DNA of 64,000 nucleotides, taken from Nostoc sp. CHAB 5836. GTDB lineage: Bacteria > Cyanobacteriota > Cyanobacteriia > Cyanobacteriales > Nostocaceae. The position numbers and the translations under genes were made by a program. The stretch lies in assembly GCF_020829445.1 (NCBI RefSeq), contig NZ_JAIVFV010000006.1, forward strand, positions 1-64,000, read 5' to 3'. Positions 18,692 through 26,106 of the stretch are shown here, in pieces (within the stretch, counting starts at the first letter, position 1; each line of letters begins with the position of its first letter). Under the pieces are notes generated by a model, which was not told the DNA's origin, did no database searches, and saw only the letters and a list, made by a program, of their open reading frames with translations.

Positions 18692-19477
18692 CTAGGACTG
18701 TTCTTGCAGATATTTCCTGATAGTTTCAGCATCTAGTTCTAAAAATTCTGCTATTTCTTGAATGCTCATACCTTTCTCAACACATTTCGGGACTAATTCT
18801 AATTTTGCTTCTAGTTTTGTCTTTGTTAAGATACTCTGGTACAATCGAGTTTTTGTGAATGGATCTAAATCAAGCATGGCTTCAATTTCCTCTAAAGTAA
18901 GATTGGGAAACTTATAAAATACAATAGCTTGGATAAATGCTAGCACTTTTTTTTGAAGATTTTCATCGAGTAAGTTTTCTTTAGCCTGATTGATTAGCTG
19001 CCGGGCTAAGGAAGTAGCTTTTGTAGGTGATTCTACAAATAGTTTGGCAATTCCTATCGCCAAGGAATCTTCAGCCCTAGTAGAAAGTTCATTTAGATAA
19101 ATGCAGCGTAGATGTTGTTCTACTAAAGCCTGATAGCGTGGGTGAGGTGCGGTTTCATGAATGCGGCGATCGTAGATAACAATTGCGTACCAGTCTGAGT
19201 TTGCAGGTTTATATTGACGGAAGTAAACAAAAATTTCCCCAAAAAGTCGTTCGTAAAATTCTTCATCTTTGTAGGTTTGTAATTCCACAAAGTATAAAGG
19301 TTCATTTTCAAATCCCTTGATAGTAGCAAATAAGCCGTCTAAACGAAATGATTGTTGTTTTATTTCAGGTGCAATAAATGTGTAGATATTGGGATTAGTG
19401 TCAGGTTTTTCAATAAGTTCAAAAAATATTTGTGGCAGTTCCTTGATAAGTTCATAAAAAATTACATCTGTTTTCAT
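18692..19477 (-). CDS. Rpn-family (DUF2887) PD-(D/E)XK nuclease-like protein
   Basis: Member of the Rpn/transposase_31 group, thought to promote recombination or act as DNA endonucleases. The core is RLDGLFATIKG followed by LYFVELQTYKDEEFYERLF, giving the D...ExQ catalytic pattern of the PD-(D/E)XK fold in this family. The C-terminal 40 residues form a helix-turn-helix-like segment (KGMSIQEIAEFLELDAETIRKYL), usual for cyanobacterial members. I start at the Met of MKTDVIFYELI, six codons inside the longest frame. It is divergent from a Uma2 gene, with about 110 bp between the starts. Confidence 0.85.
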   Translation of the reverse strand: MKTDVIFYELIKELPQIFFELIEKPDTNPNIYTFIAPEIKQQSFRLDGLFATIKGFENEPLYFVELQTYKDEEFYERLFGEIFVYFRQYKPANSDWYAIVIYDRRIHETAPHPRYQALVEQHLRCIYLNELSTRAEDSLAIGIAKLFVESPTKATSLARQLINQAKENLLDENLQKKVLAFIQAIVFYKFPNLTLEEIEAMLDLDPFTKTRLYQSILTKTKLEAKLELVPKCVEKGMSIQEIAEFLELDAETIRKYLQEQS

Positions 19478-19587
19478 TAATGCTACGAATTGCAAACTAT
19501 ACAGCCGTTTTTATTTGAATACAATACATTGTAGCTTTCGTAGGTTAGGGTACGTATGATAGATATAAAAGCGTTATTTAGTATATT

Positions 19588-20154
19588 ATGTCCTTTGCAA
19601 TTACCGATTTAGAGCAGCTACAAACCGAGCATCCAGAATGGCAGATGGAGTTGGTAGAGGGGAAAATCATAGTTATGGGGCCATCAGATTACGAGTCAGA
19701 GGAAATTGGCGCTCGTCTAATTACCTTCTTGAATAACTGGGTCATGTCACGCAAGCTAGGACGTATAACTGGTTCTAGCGCTGGGTTTATCCTGCCGAAT
19801 ATAGAAGAGGACGACTCAGAAAAAAGAAACCTTCGTGCCCCTGACGTGTCTTTTGTTAAGGCTGATCGGCTGAAGAAGACCAAGCGCGACTTTGTAGAGT
19901 TAGTTCCAGACCTAATGGTTGAGATTAAATCGAAAAGCGACAGAATTAAACCGCTTGAAGAGAAGATTCAGTTATTTTTGCAACTTGGGTCTACAGTCGG
20001 CATATTGATTGACCCTGACAAATTGACAGTAACGGTTTATCGAATAAACCAAGCTGCGGTGGTATTGCAGAATGGGGACACACTAACACTACCAGACTTG
20101 CTACCAGGTTGGGAATTGGCGGTATCAGAACTGTGGCCACCTGAATTTGAATAA
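19588..20154 (+). CDS. Uma2-family (DUF820) PD-(D/E)XK protein
   Basis: 188 residues of the Uma2 family, which is greatly expanded in cyanobacteria with no settled function; the fold is a predicted endonuclease. Motifs seen are ELVEGKIIVMGPSDYESEEIG at the front, then RAPDVSFV and LMVEIKSKSD (PD...ExK), then ILIDPDKLTVTVYR. The catalytic residues are intact. Divergent from the Rpn-like gene, with no toxin/antitoxin partner evident. Confidence 0.88.
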   Translation: MSFAITDLEQLQTEHPEWQMELVEGKIIVMGPSDYESEEIGARLITFLNNWVMSRKLGRITGSSAGFILPNIEEDDSEKRNLRAPDVSFVKADRLKKTKRDFVELVPDLMVEIKSKSDRIKPLEEKIQLFLQLGSTVGILIDPDKLTVTVYRINQAAVVLQNGDTLTLPDLLPGWELAVSELWPPEFE

Positions 20155-20350
20155 GTTGCTCTGACTTGTGTGGAAAATTAGATTTTTCGTAGGTTAGCAC
20201 AGTTGTGTTACCCCAGTGTGCATATCGTCCGAACTAAAACCACTATATTTGGTCATAAATTTTTTTTAGCTGGTGTGATAGGAAACTAATCGCCACTGGG
20301 TAAGTTACATATAGAACACACAAGCGCTTCCTATCCCCCGGAAAACACTT

Positions 20351-20896
20351 ATGAAAACTGAATTGAAAGCAAAGTTTCTCCAACACATCCTCGGCAAAAA
20401 GAAGGAAAACGAAGGTTTTACACTTATTGAATTACTAGTAGTAATTATTATTATCGGGATTTTGTCAGCGATCGCACTACCTTCTTTCTTAAACCAAGCT
20501 AACAAAGGTAAGCAATCAGAAGCAAAACAGTACTCTGGTTCCATGAACCGCGCTCAACAAGCATATTTCCTAGAAAATGGTGAATTCACTACTGACTTGA
20601 ATAAATTAGGGATGGGTATTAGAAGCCAAACAGAGAACTACAAATATGAAATTGGTAGTGCAACCACTAACAATGGCGTTGCTAACAATGGTATCTCTCT
20701 GAAAGCACCACTGAAATCTTATGTAGGTGTGGTAGCTTTATCTACACAACAATCTACCAGTGAAGCAACTACTTTGGCAGTTTTGTGTGAGTCTATTAAC
20801 GTTGGTATTGGTACAAAACAGAACGCAGCATTTACTTCTACAACCCCACTAGAACCAGCTTGTCCGACAGGCTACGAACAACTTAAGTCTAAATAA
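20351..20896 (+). CDS. type IV pilin-like protein (PilA/GspG class)
   Basis: Prepilin of 181 residues. A basic leader of 21-22 residues ends KKENEG, then the mature N-terminus FTLIELLVVIIIIGILSAIA with Glu at +5: the cleavage and N-methylation site for PilD. The C-terminal half has two Cys (AVLCES and PACPTGY), probably the D-loop disulfide. The middle is rich in Ser, Thr and Asn, good acceptors for O-glycans. It is followed by a strong terminator and then an OGT-like gene. Probably a major or minor pilin for motility or DNA uptake. Confidence 0.93.
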   Translation: MKTELKAKFLQHILGKKKENEGFTLIELLVVIIIIGILSAIALPSFLNQANKGKQSEAKQYSGSMNRAQQAYFLENGEFTTDLNKLGMGIRSQTENYKYEIGSATTNNGVANNGISLKAPLKSYVGVVALSTQQSTSEATTLAVLCESINVGIGTKQNAAFTSTTPLEPACPTGYEQLKSK

Positions 20897-20935
20897 AAAT
20901 GCTTAGTTGTATCAACTTTGATTGAATATTTCATG

Positions 20936-20961
20936 AAGTGGGTAGTTTACACTACCCACTT
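20936..20961 (+). terminator. rho-independent terminator after the pilin gene
   Basis: Perfect 10-bp stem (aagtgggtag / ctacccactt), 6-nt loop, then tgattttatttt. Located 40 bp after the pilin stop. Confidence 0.85.
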
Positions 20962-21010
20962 TGATTTTATTTTAAATTCGCCTAATAATACTCTTCTTGC
21001 ATTCCTCGCT

Positions 21011-23221
21011 ATGATTTCTGTACAAATTCCTACTGATATCACCCTTTCAGAGCAGCAAGCTCAACAATATTTCATCAAAGGTAACTACAATTATGCTGCT
21101 AGATATTATGAGCAAGCTATTGAAGTAGAACCAGAAGTGAAAACCCACTACTGGAACTTAGGATTAATGCTGCTCTTGCAGGAGCAAGAAGCAGAAGCGC
21201 AGATGATTTGGATGCTGGGTATGGCTGAGGGAGAAGTCCAACAAGTTGAACAGTGGACAGTTGATTTGTTAGAGGTTCTGGAAACTGAGGCTGAACGCAG
21301 GGAAACGCTAACAGATTATTCAGTTTCTTGGGCAATTCGTCAACATATGCGGGAAATAAGTCCCACAGATGTTAATAATCTATTGTATTTAATTTATCTC
21401 GCTATCCAACTAGAAACATTTACGGGTGAGGAATTAAATTCTTTAGGCGTTATTGAGTTACTTCAGTCAGAAAAAATTGTAGATGTTCAACTATTATTAC
21501 AAGTGTTTGAGAGTATTATCAATTTTGCTCCTTTGCATCACTCAGTTTTGGAGTTTACAGAAGCTTGTTTAGGTCATATTTGTGAACCTAAATCTTTTAT
21601 TAATATTTTGATTCCAGCTACAGTTAAAATTGCTCAGTCAATGTGGGAACCACAAATTGCGGCACATCTAATTAAGTTAGGTTTAACACTGGAACCTAAA
21701 AATTTGGAGATTTTGCGGCATTTGACTGCTTTTTATCTCAAGGCTGGTGATTATACTCAGGGTATAGAAACAGCTAAGTTATGCTATTCCTTATCTACTA
21801 CATTACTGGATCAAACATTTGCAACACATCTGCTACAACGAGGATTAATGGATGCTCCTGGTTATTGGCAGGAAGCTTGTGGAGTTTTGCAGGAGCAAGA
21901 AGATTTACTTAAATCTTTAATAGCAGAACATCCTACAAATATTGTAGCAGCTAGAGTTCTTCGTCTATTTAATACTAACTATTTTGCACCATACTTACAA
22001 GATGATCCTTATAAAAATAGACAAATTCAGAATGAAGTGGCACAACTTTGTCAACTTAATGTGCAAGAGTATGCCAACGAAATAATACAGAAGTATAAAC
22101 AATCTAATTCACAAAAAATAAATAAGTCGATAAAAATTGGATATCTATCTCATTGTTTATCTAGGCATTCAGTGGGCTGGTTGGCGCGGTGGTTAATTCA
22201 GCATCATAACCACGATAAATTTGACATACATGGCTATTTTATAAATTATAAACAGAGAAACGATACGCTCCAGGAATGGTATGTTCACCAATTTAATCAA
22301 GCTTATAAAGGTGGAATTTATAGTGAAGATATCGCTGAACAAATTTACCAAGACAAAATTGATATCTTAATAGATTTAGATAGCATCACTCTAGATATAA
22401 CTTGTGAAATCATGGCACTAAAACCTGCACCTGTACAAGCAACATGGTTAGGTTGGGATGCTTCAGGAATACCAACAGTTGATTACTTTATTGCTGATCC
22501 TTATGTTTTGCCAGATAATGCTCAAGAGTACTATATAGAGAAAATCTGGAGATTGCCTCAAACTTATATAGCAGTAGATGGTTTTGAGGTGGGTGTACCA
22601 ACTCTACGGCGGGATTCTCTAGATATTCCTAATGATGCTGTCATCTATCTCAGCGCTCAGAGGGGATTTAAACGCCACCCTGATACAGCGCGATCGCAAA
22701 TGAAAATTATCAAAGAAGTTCCCAATAGCTATTTTTTGATTAAAGGATTAGCCGATTCTGAAGCTGTGCAGAAATTTTTTATGCAGCTAGCAGAAGAAGA
22801 GGGTGTAGAATGTTCACGACTGCGTTTTGTACCCCAAGATTCCTCTGAAGCTGTCCACAGAGCAAATTTAGCGATCGCTGATGTCGTATTAGATACTTTT
22901 CCCTACAACGGAGCTACGACAACCCTAGAAACACTCTGGATGGGTATACCCCTAGTAACCAGAGTTGGACAGCAATTTGCGGCTCGTAATAGCTACACCA
23001 TGATGATGAATGTAGGTGTCACAGAAGGTATCGCTTGGACTGATGAAGAATATCTAGAGTGGGGTGTGCGCTTGGGTAAAAATGAAGCTTTACGCCAGCA
23101 AGTGGCTTTGAAACTGAAAGCATCTCGACAAACATCACCCCTGTGGAATGGCAAGAAATTTACTCGTGAGATGGAGAAAGCTTACCAACAGATGTGGCAA
23201 AGGTATATTGAAAAAAAATAA
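21011..23221 (+). CDS. TPR + GT41 O-GlcNAc transferase-like (SPINDLY/OGT) protein
   Basis: About 736 residues. Residues 1-370 are helical, with at least two recognisable TPRs (QYFIKGNYNYAARYYEQAIE near residue 20). The C-terminal half is the OGT catalytic region: KIGYLSHCLSRHSVGWL, then APVQATWLGWDASGIPTVDYF, DAVIYLSAQRGFKRHPDT, and DVVLDTFPYNGATTTLETLW. These are the family's nucleotide-sugar and substrate motifs. I use the Met at 21011 because the longer frame starts inside the pilin terminator. It follows the pilin gene, so pilin glycosylation is a reasonable inference but is not shown. Confidence 0.9.
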   Translation: MISVQIPTDITLSEQQAQQYFIKGNYNYAARYYEQAIEVEPEVKTHYWNLGLMLLLQEQEAEAQMIWMLGMAEGEVQQVEQWTVDLLEVLETEAERRETLTDYSVSWAIRQHMREISPTDVNNLLYLIYLAIQLETFTGEELNSLGVIELLQSEKIVDVQLLLQVFESIINFAPLHHSVLEFTEACLGHICEPKSFINILIPATVKIAQSMWEPQIAAHLIKLGLTLEPKNLEILRHLTAFYLKAGDYTQGIETAKLCYSLSTTLLDQTFATHLLQRGLMDAPGYWQEACGVLQEQEDLLKSLIAEHPTNIVAARVLRLFNTNYFAPYLQDDPYKNRQIQNEVAQLCQLNVQEYANEIIQKYKQSNSQKINKSIKIGYLSHCLSRHSVGWLARWLIQHHNHDKFDIHGYFINYKQRNDTLQEWYVHQFNQAYKGGIYSEDIAEQIYQDKIDILIDLDSITLDITCEIMALKPAPVQATWLGWDASGIPTVDYFIADPYVLPDNAQEYYIEKIWRLPQTYIAVDGFEVGVPTLRRDSLDIPNDAVIYLSAQRGFKRHPDTARSQMKIIKEVPNSYFLIKGLADSEAVQKFFMQLAEEEGVECSRLRFVPQDSSEAVHRANLAIADVVLDTFPYNGATTTLETLWMGIPLVTRVGQQFAARNSYTMMMNVGVTEGIAWTDEEYLEWGVRLGKNEALRQQVALKLKASRQTSPLWNGKKFTREMEKAYQQMWQRYIEKK

Positions 23222-23296
23222 GATCGTAGTGAGCGCTTGAGCGATCAAAATAACCTCTTACAGCAATTTCCAGGTAAATAAACCATACATTATCGT

Positions 23297-23331
23297 AAGG
23301 GCTTCAGCCCCTAAAATAGGGGTAAAGCCTT
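23297..23331. repeat. imperfect hairpin after the OGT-like gene
   Basis: aagggcttcagccccta pairs with taggggtaaagcctt over a 3-nt loop, lying between convergent genes. Could terminate both. Just upstream (23258-23281) is a ttacagcaatttccaggtaa piece of the element end seen at 54825 and 59861. Confidence 0.5.
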
Positions 23332-23382
23332 TACTATTAGTCTTTCTTCACTCTAATTACAAGCAGAAGCTATTGAGCAATT

Positions 23383-26019
23383 TTATTGCAGCACATATAG
23401 TTGATTACTCAAGCTATCAAGTTGACGAGATGCCAGCTTTTCTGCTTGTATTTGTGCTATTGCTTGTTCATCTTCGTATTGCAAAACAATTCGAGCATGA
23501 ATACGAGGTAGCAAAGCTTCCCACTGAACATCAGCCAAATTTGTCACCAAAGAAATTTCTAACCCTTCAGTAATATCTAAATCTTCTTCCACCAAAAGAT
23601 TCATTGCCACACTAGATAAAAATAGTTCAGCATCCTCAGCACGAATGTTACCAGTATTGATAAGTAGAGTAGTTTTTTCACTACTAATATGAGTTGCTAG
23701 CGCCCTCATCACTCGTTGCAATTCTAAACCGATTAATTCTTCTGGCTGTGACCAATCGGGAAAAATAATTACATTAATTTCTTTGAGATTTAAAAACAGA
23801 AGACTAGCATTAATCAAAGCATAACTTACAGTTTGCGCCATTTTTGACCATGAAAACTTTTTTGCCTGTGCCAAACCCGCAGCAATTAATGAGTTACGAA
23901 TATTAGGCTTTTGCACATCGCAAAGTGCATTTGTAAGTTCATCTATATTACTATCATCAACATATATTGCTGATTCTCCTGCCACTTCTGGAATTGAAGC
24001 ATTAGGACAAGTGATAACTGGACAACCGCAAGCCATTGCTTCAATAACAGGCATACCAAAACCTTCGTATTTAGAAGGATAAACCAGTGCCACAGCACCA
24101 GAATAAGCTGTTGCTAACTCTTCATCACTGAGTTGCAGTATATGAACAATACTACCTGATGTGTAGGCTCTAAACTCAGATGCTAATAAGCCACCGCTTC
24201 CTGTACAAACAATATCAAATCCATAGCTACTAGTAAGTTGTGAAAGAGCTTGGAAGAACAAAATACTATTCTTATAAGCACTCCCAACACCAACTAAAAT
24301 AAAGTATGGTTTTGTAATACCGTATTTTAACTTGAAAGCATTAAATTCTTCAGATTTGCATGGTGAAAAAGTGCTTTTTACTCCACACTGAGCAACAGTA
24401 ACAGACTCTATAGATATATGATTAAAATACTTTTTCAAGTCATGTGCTGTATGTTGGGAAATTGCTATGTAGGCTGATGCGTATTCGATACCATGATGTT
24501 TTTCTTGCCACATGGGATTATTCATATCCCATTCCATAACTTCTGGAATCATGTCATATGCCATGAATACAGAAGGCGTTATAGTCGGGGTAGTATAGTA
24601 AGAAGAGATAAACAAATTTGCACCTTCTTCATCACACACTTGCTGTAGTATTTCCTTATCAGCAACAGTGTCATTATAGTTATAGGGTAGTATATTACGA
24701 TACCTAATACCGGGAATTTTGGGAGCAGTTCCAGCACGGTCAAGTACAACAATATGCTTTGCAAAACCATTATTAACCCATTCTTCTAATAAGGATTTCC
24801 AAACACGAGCAATACCAGTTTGGTAGAGTTGGAAGAAGACGGCATCAACTATGATTTTAAAATTTGAGCTTTCAGGTTGTGAGAATTGGTTGAGTGTACC
24901 AGAGTCTATATCTGTAGAATTCTTGATTAATTGTATTTTTCTACATCTGTTGACAGTGTGACAATCTAAAAATTTTGATTCTAATTGATTATTAATCCAA
25001 TTTAATATTGTGTCAATTCGACATTCAAGTGTATGTTGTTGATAACATAGTTCGTGTCCTTTTTGAGCAATATTTTCAGTTAATTCAGCATTGTAAATCA
25101 GATAATCGATATTATTAAGTAAATCCTCTGGGTTGTCAGCGTCATAGTAGACAATATTTTCCCAATTTTTAAATAGAGCATTAGATTGTACACCCAAAAT
25201 TTCATTTTGAAGCAACAAGCCACCACATGCCATTATTTCAAATGGACGAGATGTTAACGTCTGCGAATTTGATGGCAAGTTCAAAAGTATTTTATAAGAA
25301 CTAAGTTCTTTGACATACTCTTGCAAAATCTCAATTTGCTGCTTTGAGTCATTGAGATTACTAGAAAAAATATCTATATTTTTAGATTGGCCTAATACTT
25401 CTATCAGCTTTTGCCGCTGCTTATAACTATTTTCAGTAAAGTAACGGGGCGCATTACCTCTAAATAATGCACGGTTTAATCTTTCTGAAAATTTCTGATG
25501 ACTTCTCAAGTATTCAGTGTCAATAGCAAATGGTAGAAAAATTACAGGTAAAGATATACCTACTTGCTTTTGTAAAAAGTCAAGATCAGGTTCATGATGG
25601 CAAATTAAAGCATCCACACAAGGAACTATATTTGTAATCGCTTGGTGCATTTGGTACTGCCATGTACGAGTGTTTTGTACAACTTCTGCTGAGTAACACT
25701 CTTGAAGTAGTGCTATTTTAATTGTTTGAGATTGATGCCATCTTTCTTGCCATTTAATAGTTTTATGTAGTGGTTGAGAATGCCAGTCAAAACCAGGCAT
25801 TAATATAATGTCTGCTTGTGGATTTTTGAGATATTCAAACAAGCCATCGTCATGTATTGGTTCTTCTGCTCCCCATCCTGCAATAGGTGTAAACACACGG
25901 TTCAACAAGCCTTCTCTCTCTAAAACATTTACCCAACCATGAGAACAAGACCATCCATGAATTCCTGTTGCTTGTAAAACCACATCTATGTGTAGATTAT
26001 CATATCGATAATTGTTCAT
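23383..26019 (-). CDS. giant two-domain glycosyltransferase (CgeB-like + GT4) with novel C-terminal domain
   Basis: 878 residues, three parts. Residues 1-345 are CgeB/DUF3880-like: HGWSCSHGWVNVLE at the N-terminus and SRPFEIMACGGLLL near 260. Residues 386-735 are a GT4 enzyme, with the VDAVFFQLYQTGIARVW start typical of GT4 enzymes with an insert, and YPSKYEGFGMPVIEAMACG as the donor-site EX7E region. Residues 745-878 are a separate domain, NVIIFPDWSQPEEL..., homologous to the C-terminus of the next gene. No signal peptide. It follows the 980-residue gene by 87 bp on the same strand, so they are probably co-transcribed. Likely assembles a surface glycan; the substrate is unknown. Confidence 0.85.
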   Translation of the reverse strand: MNNYRYDNLHIDVVLQATGIHGWSCSHGWVNVLEREGLLNRVFTPIAGWGAEEPIHDDGLFEYLKNPQADIILMPGFDWHSQPLHKTIKWQERWHQSQTIKIALLQECYSAEVVQNTRTWQYQMHQAITNIVPCVDALICHHEPDLDFLQKQVGISLPVIFLPFAIDTEYLRSHQKFSERLNRALFRGNAPRYFTENSYKQRQKLIEVLGQSKNIDIFSSNLNDSKQQIEILQEYVKELSSYKILLNLPSNSQTLTSRPFEIMACGGLLLQNEILGVQSNALFKNWENIVYYDADNPEDLLNNIDYLIYNAELTENIAQKGHELCYQQHTLECRIDTILNWINNQLESKFLDCHTVNRCRKIQLIKNSTDIDSGTLNQFSQPESSNFKIIVDAVFFQLYQTGIARVWKSLLEEWVNNGFAKHIVVLDRAGTAPKIPGIRYRNILPYNYNDTVADKEILQQVCDEEGANLFISSYYTTPTITPSVFMAYDMIPEVMEWDMNNPMWQEKHHGIEYASAYIAISQHTAHDLKKYFNHISIESVTVAQCGVKSTFSPCKSEEFNAFKLKYGITKPYFILVGVGSAYKNSILFFQALSQLTSSYGFDIVCTGSGGLLASEFRAYTSGSIVHILQLSDEELATAYSGAVALVYPSKYEGFGMPVIEAMACGCPVITCPNASIPEVAGESAIYVDDSNIDELTNALCDVQKPNIRNSLIAAGLAQAKKFSWSKMAQTVSYALINASLLFLNLKEINVIIFPDWSQPEELIGLELQRVMRALATHISSEKTTLLINTGNIRAEDAELFLSSVAMNLLVEEDLDITEGLEISLVTNLADVQWEALLPRIHARIVLQYEDEQAIAQIQAEKLASRQLDSLSNQLYVLQ

Positions 26020-26106
26020 AATTAATCTCTCGATTCAGCTTAATTATTCTTAGATTGACTAATGCTTTAAATAGCTAGTTTAATATTTCAATTTTTCTTA
26101 ACCTAG

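Noticed and set aside
20918-21010. Longer N-terminus for the OGT-like protein
   Set aside because: The upstream Met lies within the pilin terminator; the Met at 21011 starts the conserved sequence.
23297-23331. Hairpin as a CRISPR repeat
   Set aside because: Single copy here; no spacers or regular spacing.
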